From the NCBI GenBank assembly GCA_030248135.1, contig JASANC010004096.1:1-64000 (forward strand): DNA of 64,000 nucleotides. The letters run 5' to 3'. Position 1 is the first letter of the stretch. The number at the start of each line of letters is the position of its first letter. Positions 33,234 to 46,300 of this stretch are shown one piece after another. Source of the stretch: Theristus sp. LFF4_11 (Eukaryota; Nematoda; Chromadorea; Monhysterida; Xyalidae). A program made the position numbers and the translations under genes. The notes below the pieces were generated by a model that saw only the letters and a list, made by a program, of their open reading frames with translations, made no database searches and was not told where the DNA came from.

Positions 33234-36200
33234 TTAAAGGCAGATTTCCATGGCCGCCATCAGCTGATCGATGGTGTCGACTCCGTGGAAGATGTGATCG
33301 TGCGTTATCGTCATGTCCAGAAGTTCTTGCCTGCAACAAAACAGACGACTGTTCAATGTCACATACAGTGGCGGCCAAAAGTGTTGGAACGCTGCGCGCG
33401 TCTATGCAGTATATTGCAAGCGTGTTGCATCAGCCGTACAAACGCTATTATAAGAATTTATGGGCAACGTTGAGTTGAAAAAGTGTCCCGTGTACCCAAC
33501 ACCCAACAACCCAACAATAATGCAACACGCGCGCATACACAGCACACACGCGCGCAGCGTTCCAACACTTTTGGCCGCCACTGTAGTTTGGCAGTAATAT
33601 AAATTTTGCCTTTTCTTTGCTTTTGTTTCGTCTGTTTCCTTTTATTCGAGATTTTAATGTAATCAGCACTCATAAACCACACGGCCAATAAACTCAACAA
33701 TCCCATCCCCCACAAATTTTTCTTGCAATTTCAGCTTTGATTTTGATATGTGATTGGAAAGAAAGACAAGCTTGCTGGCAGTCCGCAAACTGTTTGCACT
33801 TTTTTAAAAAAATTTGTAATACGAAACACATTTACTGCCGAAATTAAAACAACTTTTTCCGTCCCACCCGACAGTGTGCGAATTTAATTGCATCAATTAC
33901 TTACTGTCACGTGCGTGCGTGAATCACACGGTCAATTTCGCGTGTCTATTTAAAAGTTTTTAAAAAACTTTCCGATCGATACACCAGAAATTATTCTCAA
34001 TTCTACTCTAGTTTCCAGAAGTACGGACAAATTGGATGTGACAGAAACGACAGAAAAAATGTTCTTCAAGTTTTCGTTGTGCTCGCGTGTGTGCTTGCGA
34101 ACGTTTTTTAATGAATGTGCACTTGTCGGTAAAAATTACGAAAAATTTGTGCCACATACTTTGGTCGTTAGAAAAACGTGTGTAATGCGAACAAACTTTC
34201 AACACTTCTTTTTGCGCTCGAAATTTTGGCGAAACGCTTTTTCGGTGGCCGAAAAAAATACCGTAAAGTCTTGCATATAAGGTTCCTCCCACTTATAAGA
34301 CCCCCACCCAAAAGTGGGCGGAGTGTCACACGGCGGGAAACCAAAAAATTTAAAATTTCGACTTGGTCAAAATCCTACCCCGTTTATAAGGCCCGAAATT
34401 CCTAATGTTCGCTTTATAAGACCTCCTCCCACTTATAAGGTTGTCACACGAAATTCCACTTTTTTCAGAAATTTTTGATTTTCAAATTTATATAAGGAGA
34501 CCTTATATGCAAGACTTTACGGTAGCTGATGTGTCATACTGTAGCTGTGTTCGTGCACACAGTAGATGCTTTAGCTATATTAACTGAGCGAACCGACGCC
34601 GGAAAAACAAGCGTAGCGTTCACCAACGTACGATTCCGTGGAATCCAACGTCATGAGCTTCAAACTTCGATATTATTGTTTGTTTATCAGTGCTATATGC
34701 ACCCGTGCATAAATACGCCACAAAACAGTTTGGCGATGCTGGAAATGTGTGCGAAGTTTCAAAAAGTTCAAAAGCTAAACTAACTCGTTAACTTTTGACG
34801 GCACACCCGCAGCGAACACTTTCACATTCGGCTCGCTTCTGAGCGCCTCGGCCGGTGGTCCAGTGCGATCCGTACTGTAGCCATCGGTTAACACGAGAAC
34901 GTTCACGCGGATGCTTGGCGATCGACGATCCTTCAGTGCCTCCTTCGCCAGTTTCAACGCTTCGCCGACGTACGTGGTGCCGGATAGATAGGGCAGTGCT
35001 GACGTGAGAGTGACGGGAATGAGCAAAGAAAACGAAACTGTTCGGAATGTTAAAACGGAATGGTAAAAAAACAACGTCACAGAGACGCTCACGCACAATC
35101 GATCGCATCAAGCAGCTCATCTTTGTCGGTGATCTTGCCGAGCGGCACCACGATTCGCTTCCGTAAGCGACTAGCGAAAATGATCAGCGCAACCTGCAAA
35201 AAAAAACACATTGTCTTGTTTGTTCGATATTTTGAAAACTTAAAAAAAAAATATCAAAAAACACACCTGGTTCGTTTCGCCGATCTCGAATCGCGCCACT
35301 AAATCTTTCAAGTACTTCACTTCTTTTTCGAAGTCCTCCTTTAAGCTGCTCGTTGAGTCGACCAGCACGATATTGTCGGTTTTACAGTCTGAAAACATGT
35401 GAGTGAATTGGTTTAGAATTCAGAAAACTACTAATTAAAATTTTTTTAAAAGTTGACGCACAAATCTGAACATTTTTCCACAATAATCGGTTTCAGCAAT
35501 GCTCAAATGGATCCGAGTCTGAAACGTCAGAACAGAACCCACACTCGACCATTTCCCACCAACCACGTGCAGTCGTGGTCCGCCTCGTCGTCGTTGTCGT
35601 TGGTCTTGGTGTGGTCGTCGTTCGTCTTGTCGTCGTTCTGCGTGTCGTCGTCGTCGTCGGCCTTGGTGTGGTCGTGGTCGTGGTGGTTGTCGTCGTTGTC
35701 GTCGTTGTCGTCGATGTTGTTGTTGTCGTCGTTGTCGTCGTTGTCGTCGATGTTGTTGTTGTCGTCGTTGTCGTCGATGTTGTTGTTGTCGTTGGAGGAG
35801 GATCGGCTACTGTAGACGGAGGCACATAGGGGTCGGGCTTCGGCGGCGGTGGCGGCGGACGTTTCGGCACCTTTTTATGAGGACAACAAAGCCAGTGAAC
35901 GGCGCAATAGTGCTCCTCGGTGCAACAGAGTACATGACCCGAGAGGAGGCACGGTTGAAACCGGTGGTTGGAAAAAAGGTCTCGTTCAAGGTTTGTTTTT
36001 TAGCGTTTTGTTTGTTGCGCGATCAGCAACAAAACGCTCGTTTGAACTTTTGTTCCTGATATGGGCAGCTGGCTAAGCGTGGTTTCTAACAAACAAGAAA
36101 GAATGGTAAGCGTCAGTAAAAAACGCAAAGCTGAAGATTCTCGGTGACTTAACTGATCGTTAGTATCTTGAAATTATTAAGGGTAACCAAAATAGCTTCA

Positions 36201-38822
36201 AAGGATGCCGAAATCAACGAGACGTGTCTGCTGCTCTTTAACGATATGACACGTATCTCGCAGCCCCTATGTATTATCGTCACCGCCGTTTTACAAAGAA
36301 CCAAAATAACTTTTTAAAGCTCCCAGATTTTTCAAAAGCTCCACAAGCACATGCTAAATCTAAAGCTGCGCGAAATTCTGATTCTTTGTTATACGACATG
36401 ACAATAAAATGTATTGATGACGTTTCAACCGTGAGGCATCGGTATCCAATAGGTCTGAAAGAAAAAAATTCACAGTTCAAACATGCATAAACCAAATGGG
36501 ACATGAAAGGATAATAGTGGGATAGACAACTGTGTGCTGCCAAACATTCGTGCGATTAAAAAGTTGTGCTCACTGAAAGAGCTGTGCAACCGAATAAATT
36601 AGTGATTGTACTGTGGACCAATCAACATGAAGTGCATTTGTAATGTGTGTGTGTGTGTCCCGTGTGAATGAAATGAAACACGTGCAAAAATAAGACAGGG
36701 AAAATCGGGTGATTCTTGCACCTTATTCAAAGAGTGGATGTGTATAAGTGTGACCTGTATTGCAGTACACATTTTTGGTGGTTCAAGCGTGGTGGTGAAA
36801 CAAACGTGCAACAACATCAGAATTGTTTGATTCAAAACAGAGAATTGTAACGGGTAACTGACGTATTGCGGATCGGTGGGCGGTTGCCAGGCAGCGTGAC
36901 TACGCCCATAGCCGGACTGCTGTTGTTTCGCGTCGTTCGTTGGATGCGCCACCGGGAATGGTCGGTGGTGTTGCTGCACCCACTGGATCATCCGTCCAAA
37001 GTTGTGCAGACCGTATCTGAGAAAAAAAAACTTGAAATTATCAAGTATACCCAGAAACAAAAACAGATAGATCACATATTGACATGAGACCACAAATTGA
37101 CGTCAGACGAAATGTGCTTCTAAAGGCGCGTTTATCAATTAGATTTTCGTGCGTACGCACGGAGACAGAACGTAAAAAATGGCTACGCGAATTAGAATTT
37201 CGTGCGCATGACTGTCGTTCGCACGTAACGACTGTTTTGCGCGCGTGATTTAGAACGTTGTCCGTGCGCACGCAAAAAAACTTGTGCCCACGCGAATTAG
37301 AATTTCGTGCGTGTGACTTACGTCTGTCCGACACGACTGTTTTGCGCACGGGATTTAGAACGACTGTTTGTCCGTGCGTAAAAAGACAAATGCGCGCGCG
37401 AATTAGAATTTCTTGCGCACGACTGTCGGACGACTTTTTGCTGCTGGCAGCAAAAAGTCGTTCGACGGATATGCGGAAAAGTTCATATTTTCCAGTGCCT
37501 GTCAATTTTAAGTTGAAAATTAAGGTATTTTAGATGTTGGGACAACGGAAAAAAATGCTCAGTTTTATTTGGTGGGTCTACTTGCCTGTTTTGAAAAGAA
37601 AGAAAACTGAAATCTACTGGAAACTGTTGTATTTCGTTGTTTGTTTGTTTGTTTGTTTGTTTGTTTTTTTGTTTTTTTGTTTTTTTGTTTTTTTGTTTGC
37701 TTGCTGGTTTCGGAGAAGGGGGCTGCTGGCTCCAAGAAAGCTTTTGGAATTTAGCATTTGAAATTGCGACATCGCCTACGGCGACAATTTGCCGAAGAAC
37801 ATGAGTTGAATTCAAGGTTGTCGCAATTTCTGACAGCTTCGATCAGCTTCTCTGTCACTTGCGCTTCGTCGAGCGAACTGATCGGCGTCGGCGGAGATTT
37901 TGGGTCAGCATTTTCCATTTTTGAAAGATCCAAATCAAAATTTGTTCAAATTCAGTTTGTATATCACCAAAACTGAAAGAATTTAGATTTTTACATGCGC
38001 TTCTTGAAAACACATGTGATAAAAATGCGACGACAAACTGAATGCAAAATGGGGAAGGGGGTAGGGGAAGGGGAGGGAATGCAAGGGAGATGACCACTAA
38101 AAAATAAAATTTGTAAATTCCCGTTTTCAAATTTGCTAGGGCAGACATTTGCATTTTTGTCCGCAACAGAACGGACTATTTTTGGTCACGGCATTTAGAA
38201 CGACAGTCGTATGACGGATGCTACACGTTTTCTAATTCCCGTACGCAAGCTTGTCCGTCCGCACGTTCGGACATACCACACAACTTTTTGCCCACGCGAA
38301 TTAGTTCTCCGTACGCACGCACGACACTTCAGTCGTTCTAAATGCGGTGCGCAGTCTTAAGTTTTGTCGTGTGGCGTAAACGAAACGACTGTTTTGCGCC
38401 CCGCATTTAGAACGACGTGCGTTCCGTGCGTACGCACGAAAATCTAATTGCTAAACGCGCCTTAATTAGACAAGTGTCACAATGATTGCCCGCTGTATAC
38501 GTCACGGCACGGCACGGCACGTCACGTCACGTCTTCGTTCATGGTGCAAAAAACTAGCAGTACGGCCCCGAACGGCACGTCACGTCTTGTTTTAGGGCTT
38601 GCGCTCGTTCACGCAGACGTACGTCTGCATACATCTGGTATGAACAAGTTTACTTAAACTTGAAAAAAAATCGCAAACTGACTGTGGATGGTGTCCCTGG
38701 TGGTGTGGGCGCACGAAGAACCGTGGCTCCACTCTTCTGTGAGCAAACGTGAAACAATAAGCTCCGGCGAACAGCTGCAACACAGAAAGCAAAAATCTTT
38801 GAGTATTCTTGTTTGTGTTCAA
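33234..38822 (-). CDS. Secreted mucin-like protein with Cys-rich region and vWA domain (8 exons)
   Basis: Exons, in transcript order: 38822-38683, 37016-36863, 36085-36031, 35980-35564, 35388-35267, 35193-35097, 34998-34785, 33330-33234. They stay in phase to give 431 residues; the short third exon is the least certain. A signal peptide is likely (RFLLSVLQLFAGAYC within residues 9-23). Residues 115-150 are Cys-rich (PCLLSGHVLCCTEEHYC, then WLCCPHKK). A Pro stretch and about 85 residues of Thr-rich, mucin-like linker follow, an expected O-glycosylation region. Residues 257-431 form a von Willebrand A domain: metal-site DSTSS in VLVDSTSSLKED, the conserved Thr in LSGTTYVGEAL, VLVLTDG, and the closing HIFHGVDTIDQL. 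It probably mediates extracellular adhesion or matrix contact. The ligand is unknown. Confidence 0.78.
33364..33585. mobile_element. Mariner-type MITE with TACAGTGGCGGCCAAAAG ends
   Basis: A 222-bp near-perfect palindrome: TACAGTGGCGGCCAAAAGTG at the left, its complement at the right, TA at both edges. ACAGTGGCGGCCAAAA is a typical Tc1/mariner-like terminus. It lies in the last intron of the vWA gene, 33 bases before the final exon in transcript direction. Confidence 0.88.
34259..34524 (+). mobile_element. TACCGTAAAGTC MITE, copy 2 of 3
   Basis: A 266-bp copy in the last intron of the vWA gene; same ends and interior as 41054-41319, inverted relative to 32205-32470. Confidence 0.9.
37124..38462. 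mobile_element. Harbinger-like non-autonomous element with TAA target duplication
   Basis: A 1339-bp element with inverted ends AGGCGCGTTTATCAATTAGA and its partner (one mismatch), extended by TTTTCGTGCGTACGCACGGA. It is flanked by TAA on both sides (37121-37123 and 38463-38465), the 3-bp TWA duplication of PIF/Harbinger elements. Inside each end is a field of inverted and direct short motifs (GAATTAGAATTTCGTGCG, TTTAGAACGACTG). It sits in the first intron of the vWA gene. No transposase is visible. Confidence 0.82.
37751..37918 (-). pseudogene. Possible remnant of a transposon MADF/Myb-like protein
   Basis: Inside the Harbinger-like element the reverse strand has a 55-codon open stretch from an ATG, with AQVTEKLIEAVRNCDNLEF. 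This resembles the start of MADF/Myb-like DNA-binding domains (L-I-E-x-V-x-x-x-x-x-L), which PIF/Harbinger elements encode beside their transposase. It is too short and lacks the later tryptophans, so it is at most a fragment, and the likeness may be chance. Confidence 0.3.
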
Positions 38823-39227
38823 CTAAAAAGTTACATAAACTAACGGTTCTCGATCAACAACATACACAAAGCTCCAAGTTAAAGTTTAAAGTTCAGTGAT
38901 TGAATCAAACGCTGTGTAGAAAAACACGAACCGTCACAAAAACGGTAATTAGCCGCATGTTGCAGAATTGTTCGAACTTCCCTTGGGATTGAAAGACTAA
39001 GCGAATGAGCTGTGAATAGAAAATAAATCTGAAAATAATGGCAATATGATCATCAAAACACTCTGTTTGGCAAAAAAATACGTTTTTCACAGTCAACATA
39101 ACACACAATTGCTACAGTAGTTACAGTAGCTGCGCACACTGTACAGTGTACCCCAGCCGCACTCAATTAAAATTTGCAAAAAACTGGAATGCGTCAAAAA
39201 CTATTCAATTCGAACTGCTACTACCGG

Positions 39228-39495
39228 TACAGCATGGCCGAATAAATGAGGCAGTCCATCAAGGCGGCATTAGTCGCTGACTAGGAGTTGTCTTTTTCAA
39301 AAATGCCAACATAATTTTCAATCATGTGTGCAAGGGAGAAAGAATGAACAGAATAATACGGATAATCCATTAGTTTAAAAAAACGCGTCAAATTTGGCAT
39401 TCAATTTGGTTTCTGAACTTCTTTTTCTTTCATTCAAAATTCGCGCGCTCCTTGCACCCTGAAAAAAACTGCCATGTTTAATCGGCTATACTGTA
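39228..39495 (-). mobile_element. TA-flanked MITE (TACAGTATAGCCGA ends), copy 2
   Basis: A 268-bp near-identical reverse complement of 26489-26755, with inverted ends TACAGCATGGCCGA and TCGGCTATACTGTA. Confidence 0.88.
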
Positions 39496-41053
39496 CATGC
39501 ACACCGTGTTACTTTCCACTGATGAAGACTTTGGAAAAACCTATAACTGTAAAGCTACATACTTCCACAGAAGAAAGCGTCGACGTCTACAATAATATCT
39601 GCAAAAACTTGGTAAGAAATAAAAAATTTAGGACTTTTTCAAGTATGCCCAAAAAGATCACAGAGTACCTTGCAAAAATTAAATCGTGTTAAAGAAAACA
39701 AGAACCATAGAACGGCTATCAGAATTACACAACACCGGAAAAACACGCGAGAAAACAAACAGAAATGAAAACAAACATTGACTGAATGAATCAACTGATT
39801 GGATTCAACGCATCTGCGTACGCCCTACACATCTCCTTCAAAAGAAATTCACACTAGAACAACAAATGATGTTTTTCGAATATCATGTCTAAAGTTTACT
39901 TTGACAATGCGTCGAAATCCGAAACGAATCAAATCTTAAAATTGTTTCCGTAATCAATTGTTTGTGTGTCTTCAGGTTTACCATTATCCTGTGTGGCGGA
40001 ATCCAAATTGAACTTTTATGGTCGTGTAACTGTTTTCACTGTGTTTCATAATACATGTTACTTCTCTTCACATACAGTCCAACACCCATATTATTACGTT
40101 TCTTGACGCGAATAAATTGCGCGTGGTGTAAATCGCATTAAAAACGTCTAATTTTGAAATGTTGTTGTAATGAGAGAAAACAAATAACCTAGCCGCCACA
40201 TCGAATTTAGAAATGGTCCAGTCAAGATTTGTAACGCCATGTAACTATCTAGATAGTCGCATGATTGCGGGGTGGCCTGGCCATGGCCAGTTAAGTTGAG
40301 CGACAAAAAAGTGGCCACCAAAAGTACATAAATTTTCAAACAGTTGCATGCGGACAAAAAAAGCAAACGTTTCTCGCGACAGTTTACTATTCTTTGTAAT
40401 GGTTACTGTACTAAACATTTTTTGCATTGCAATGCTTTTGCCAAGCAGTAATGCGATGCGATGCGCTTGTTTTGTCCGAGAAATTCAGAAAACCATCAAT
40501 GAGCCGTAAAAAGTTGCAAATTTAGAAAACCGAAACTACTCACTGCGAAAAAGCAGTTTTTTTTAAATGTTTGAGTTTAATACCAACAGTCGATACTTTT
40601 AATAACAAGGATTCGTCATGCAACGCTGAGTTTTTTAATTGCTGGTGCCACAAAGGCAATAAGTTTGTCAACTAAATATCTATACTACTGCTATTAATTA
40701 AAAAAAAACAAGTCGTTACTTTTTGGATTCGCATAATTCACATAATGCGACAAGGACGTTGTTGTGAATACTCTTTTTAAAAGGGAGCTTATTTCAAGGT
40801 CTCCGTTGCTGAAACGCCAAAGCACAGCAGCCAGCCAAAAAACTGGTTTCTCAACCAACAACTGGAAGTTGAACAATTTTTGGTTGCTGAAATCATGAAT
40901 ATATTTGGTCTTTTAAAAACGCGCAATACGTTTACTTAATTATTGGTTTTATTGCCCCACCCCACACCATCAGCACATAAAAACAACACACGCTCACGCA
41001 GGGGGCAAAGTGCAACAGAACTTTTGTTCTTTGAAGACTTGATTTTGAAGAAA

Positions 41054-41319
41054 TACCGTAAAGTCTTGCATATAAGGTTCCTCCCACTTATAAGACCTCC
41101 ACCCAAAAGTGGGCGGAGTGTCACACGGCGGGAAACCAAAAAATTCAAATTTTTAACTTGGTCGAAATCCCACCCCATTTATAAGGCCCGGAATTCCTAA
41201 TCTTCGCTTTATAAGACCTCCTCCCACTTATAAGGTTGTCACACAAAATTCCATTTTTTTCAGAAATTTTTGATTTTCAAATTTATATAAGGAGACCTTA
41301 TATGCAAGACTTTACGGTA
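41054..41319 (+). mobile_element. TACCGTAAAGTC MITE, copy 3 of 3
   Basis: A 266-bp copy very close to 34259-34524 in sequence and orientation, about 100 bp downstream of a minus-strand gene end (stop at 41418). Confidence 0.9.
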
Positions 41320-41417
41320 AAATTGTTATCGTTTGCGACAGAAAGCGAACCTACCGAATTAAAATAATCAAACTGATTTGCGATAACAAAAAAAAATTGC
41401 ACGTAATCGTCCAGTGG

Positions 41418-41866
41418 TCAATTTATTGTTTTCTGCTTGTTTGAAAGCAGCATATTCAAACCATAGTTTTTCTTGACTTCAAAGTTATCCTGCAAACGTA
41501 AAAATACGTGTAACACGTTTCAGTTTCCAGAATTTCAACCATTTTAAAGCAGATACTTCCAACCTCGGATTACAGTATCAACCGCATCGTCGGTTCTCGA
41601 CGTGACTTCTGTGTTATTCCGCAATTTTCTTGTTGAGATTGAAGACCATAAGTTGAACAATAGTGAGATCGTATTCTCTGGTATTATGCCGTGCACTGCA
41701 GAATAAAACTGACTGACTGACTGACTAAGATCGTATCGAAACAAAACGGTAAAAAATTTTGTGTGACCTGGATTAGCTCGCGGTTGACTGGCTGGCAGGT
41801 GGCAACTGTTTCCGTGAAATCGCCGGCAACTTTTTCTGCCGATGTGTTGAGGTTGAGGAACAAGTC
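41418..41866 (-). CDS. 3' exons of an unrecognised gene
   Basis: Two exons read in one frame on the reverse strand: about 41866-41768 (acceptor TTTGGAG, donor GTCACA), then 41489-41418 (acceptor TTTGCAG) ending in a stop. They encode NTSAEKVAGDFTETVATC, QPVNRELIQ and then DNFEVKKNYGLNMLLSNKQK, a polar, probably helical C-terminus. A Lys-rich stretch at about 41963-41912 (AKKLAAKKKTSSRNEQQ) may be the preceding exon, but its donor is out of phase with this one. I do not recognise the family. The intact frame across two good splice sites is the main support. Confidence 0.42.
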
Positions 41867-42287
41867 CTCCAAATAGAAAACCAAATGAAAAAATGCAAAT
41901 GAGTGTCAAACCTCTGTTGTTCGTTTCGTGAGCTGGTCTTCTTTTTCGCAGCCAATTTTTTAGCTGAAACTCCCGTCCAATATTTTGGTCAAAAACATGA
42001 AAAGGGCGGTGGCGACGCAGCCGCAAGCCAGTTACTGGAGGCCCCTATTACCAGATCCAGCGGATATCAGTCAAGGTTTATGGGTATACCTCCGGTGTTA
42101 CCCCTCCTTCCAATTATTACTTTTCTGTGATTGTTAGAGATAAACTATTCTACGTCGGCACCCATGGGCAGCGTGTTTCACGTGTAAGTTGGACTCGCTC
42201 AACATACTTACATGGTGGAATGAATTTTTATAAAATATAAGTACGGTATCACAATCGAAATTGGGTGCCGCGATACTTCATATCACA

Positions 42288-42748
42288 TACCGTATTACCC
42301 CCAATAAACCCCCATGGGGGATTAATACGTCAGCGACTTTTAGGGGTGAGGGTTTATTGGTGGGGGGGGATTATTGGTGGGAGGGGGTTTATTTACAAAA
42401 AAATTCTAGGGGTGGGGGTTTGTTGAAAAATGGCAAAAATACATTGCATGGCAGGCAAGAAAGTCGCACAAACTTCTACTCTACATAGAAATTTCCTTTT
42501 ATAACAGCCTTTTGTAATGAAATTACTATTAACTCACCCATTTGGGGCCTTTGGTAGCACAATTTCATCATTTTCACTGCAACCAGCCACTGAATTCGCT
42601 GGGTATGTGTTTCAAACAGGTCTCCAATAATCCCCCATGGGGGATTATTTGTGGGGGGGATTATTCGGAAACTGGTCGGGGGTGGGGGTTTATTGGTGGG
42701 GGGGGGGGGATTAATGGTGGGGGGGGGGGTTAATGGGGGTAATACGGT
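42288..42748. mobile_element. G/C-run MITE with TACCGTATTACCCCC ends
   Basis: A 461-bp unit with inverted ends TACCGTATTACCCCCAATAA and GGGGGTAATACGGTA, TA at both edges. The interior repeats CCCCATGGGGGATTA and runs of G (up to 11), inverted across the element, so a long hairpin and G-quadruplexes are both possible. Confidence 0.85.
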
Positions 42749-43388
42749 ATTCAACCTCCGCAAATCGTAACTTCGTCACTATTTGTTCTCTCACTCAAGC
42801 ACAATTTGTGACTGTGTACTTGTGACAATTTGTGTGAATTTGTACTTGCAACTTCAAAACCATTATTCTTTCTTGCTTGTTTCTTTGTAAGCTTTGCATT
42901 CGACGAAAGAAAGTGACAGGTTTTAACAAGCATGCTGTAAAAACCTCGTTCGCTTAATGACATCAAAAACTCGCGCCTGTTTTGTTCTAAAAACAGAACT
43001 GAACTAAAATGCAGCGCGGTCATTTCATGTTGAAAAGAAAACTGTCGGTCATTTTCAAATGCGCAACAGCAACCACGCATAATTTCATTGTTTTTTTATT
43101 CAAAAATGAATAACCGTAGCATGCCAGTGGTATTTTTTTTAGCATAATCAGTCAATAATAATGTACATGTACAAAGTGTCAGCATATCAATCAATAGTAG
43201 TCAATCAGAAACACAATCCGCTTAAAAGTCATGATTTACAGCAATCGGCAAACAAAAACAGAACGGGATCAATCAAAACATTGAAACGGCACTTGAGTCA
43301 CAAAGAATATACAAAAAAATCGTATACAGCGAAGCAAGCGAATCCAACAAAACGAATAACATTTCACGATGCCCTCGAAGCGTTTTAA
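42749..43388. other. Noncoding interval
   Basis: AT-rich spacer between the MITE at 42288-42748 and the second foldback element. Both strands have short open stretches but none with a domain or splice context. Confidence 0.45.
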
Positions 43389-46300
43389 GATAGGCTTTTT
43401 GAGTCGACCGACCCGGCCTCCACACCTCTAGGCACAATTTCAAAAAAGTTTTCAAATTCAGTCAAATTTGACACCAATCGAACCGCCTTGATGCCCTGAG
43501 CTTGAAAATCATATTTTTATCTTAATCCAAGCTTTTTTTATGCTTCAAAATTAAGAAAAACCTAATTTTCGACCCCCTTGTAGTAAAACTGCTCTAGCTC
43601 GCTTCTGCTTGAAGATATTAACAAAAATCAAACACCAATCAATTCCCCTTGTGTTTGCGCACATTTTTCGCTGTTATACTATAGGTTGAAAATGTGTTTT
43701 CATGCTTTGTATTTTTAAAAAACTGCAGAGGTTGGTGGTTTTTCACGTTTTTCGGTACTTTAGAAACGTTTGTGGGGTATAGTTTCTAGGTAATTCTGAA
43801 AGATCTGCAAAAAATGTATATACATGTAAAATTTCAGCTTCATAAAGCGTCGCCGGGACTCACACGATACAAAACAAAATGGCTTGTCGCATGCGTTTTT
43901 GGTCAATATGCCGCATGCAGGGTGTTTCCTCCCACCCCCCAAATTTTTTGGGGCCACCTCAGGTGCTGCAACCGTAACTAAAGATGGGTTTTCGGGTACG
44001 CTGAGTTCAAAAATCTTATTTAGAATTTTGCCCGACGTTTCTACTGTGCCCTAAACGCGTATGCCATGGGGATCAGGAGGAAAATTTCCTTAAAAATTAA
44101 ATTTAAATTAAAAGCGCGTCACAAGACAGCTGAAATTCTGTTACAATTACAAATCAAGGTCGCTGAGTCTGCATATAATGTTTATTTTGCTATACGGATT
44201 ACTCCGCACCCTAAAAACGGCCTCTGTGGGGACGGAAAGGGAAAAAACTAGGAAAAAATCGGAAACTAATCAAAAAATAAATGAAAACTGTGCCGTAAAT
44301 ACAAATCGAGGTTGCTGAGTCTGAATATGATGTTTATTTTGTTATACGGATTACTCCGCACCCTAAAAGCAGCTTCTATGGGGACAGAAAAGGAAAAAAA
44401 TTAAAAAAATCGGAAACTAGTCAAAAAAATTTGAAACTGTGCCGTAAATACAAACCGAAGTCGCTGAGTTCGAATATAATGTTTATTTTGCTATATGAAT
44501 TATTTCGCACCCTAAAAACGGCCTCTATTGGGACGAAAAGGGAAAAATTAAAAAATAATCGAAACTAGTTAAAAAATCAGAAAACTATGCCACAAACACA
44601 AACCGAGATCGCTGAGTTTGAATATGATGTTTTTATTTTGCCTTACGGTTTACTACGCACCCTAAAAACAGCTTCTATAGGGACGAAAAGCGAGAAGTCT
44701 GAAGAAAATCGGAAACTAGTCAAAAGAATCCGTATAGCAAAATATACATCATATTCGGACTCAGCGACATCGATTCAGATTTTTTGGCTAGTTTCCGGAT
44801 TTTTTCAATTTTCTTAATTTTCATCCCTGTAAAAACTATTTTTAGAGTGCGGAGCAATCCGCATGGCAAAATGAACAGCATATTCGGACTGAGCGACCTT
44901 GAATTCTGTTTATGGCACAGTTTTCAGATTTTTTGACTAGTTTCCGATTTTTTCCAGATTTCTCCTTTTTCGTCCCTATAAGAGACCGTTTTTAGGGTGC
45001 GGGGTAATCCGTATGGCCAAATAAGCATTATATTCAGACTGAGCGACCTTGATTTTTATTTATGGCACAGTTTTCAGATTTTTTGACTAGTTTTCGATTT
45101 TCTCCGGATTTCTCCCTTTTCGTCCCTATAAAAACTGTTTTAGGGTGTGTAGTAATCCGTATAGCAAAATAAACATTATATTCGGACTCAGCGACCTCAG
45201 TTTGTATTTACGGCATAGTTTCCAGATTTTTTTGACCAGTTTCCGTTTTTTTTATTTTTTCTCTTTCTGTCCCCATAGAAGCTGCTTTTAGGGTGCGGAG
45301 TAATCCGTATAGCAATATAAACATCATATTCAGACTCAGCAACCTCGATTTGCATTTACGGCACAGTTTTCATATATTTCTTGACTAGTTTCCGATTTTT
45401 TCAAATTTTTCCCTTTCCGTCCCCATAGAGGCCGTTTTTAGGGTGCGGAGTAATCCGTATAACAAAATAAACATCATATTCAGACTCAGCAATCTCGATT
45501 TGTATTTACGGCACAGTTTTCATATATTTTTTGATTAGTTTCCGATTTTTTCCAGTTTTTTCCCTTTCCGTCCCCATAGAGGCCGTTTTTAGGGTGCGGA
45601 GTAATCCGTATAGCAAAATAAACATTATATGCAGACTCACGGACCTTGATTTGTAATTGTAACAGGATTTCAGGTGTCTTGTGACGCGCTTTTTATTTAA
45701 ATTTAATTTTTAAGGAAATTTTCCTCCTGATCCCCATGGCATACGCGTTTAGGGCACAGTAGAAACGTCGGGCAAAATTCTAAATAAGGTTTTTGAACTC
45801 AGCGTACCCGAAAACCCATTTTTAGTCACGGTTGCAGCACCTGAGGTGGCCCCAAAAAATTTGGGGGTGGGAGGAAACACCCTGCATGCGGCATATTAAC
45901 CAAAAACGCATGCGACAAGCCATTTTGTTTTGTATCGTGTGAGTCCCGGCGACGCTTTATGAAGCTGAAATTTTACTTGTATATACATTTTTTGCAGATC
46001 TTTCAGAATTACCTAGAAACTATACCCCACAAACGTTTCTAAAGTACCGAAAAACGTGAAAAACCACCAACCTCTGCAGTTTTTTTAAAATACAAAGCAT
46101 GAAAAAACATTTTCAACCTATAGTATAACAGCGAAAAATGTGCGCAAACACAAGGGGAATTGATTGGTGTTTGATTTTTGTTAATAGCTTTAAGCAGAAG
46201 CGAGCTAGAACAGTTTTACTACAAGGGGGTCGAAAATTAGGTTTTTCCAAATTTTGAAGCATAAAGAAAGCTTGGATTAAGATAAAAATATGATTTTCGA

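Larger units (their letters stand above)
38823..41417. other. Intergenic DNA upstream of the vWA gene
   Basis: Noncoding interval between two minus-strand genes. It should contain the vWA gene promoter near 38823-39200. It holds two MITEs (39228-39495 and 41054-41319). No other exon is supported. Confidence 0.5.
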
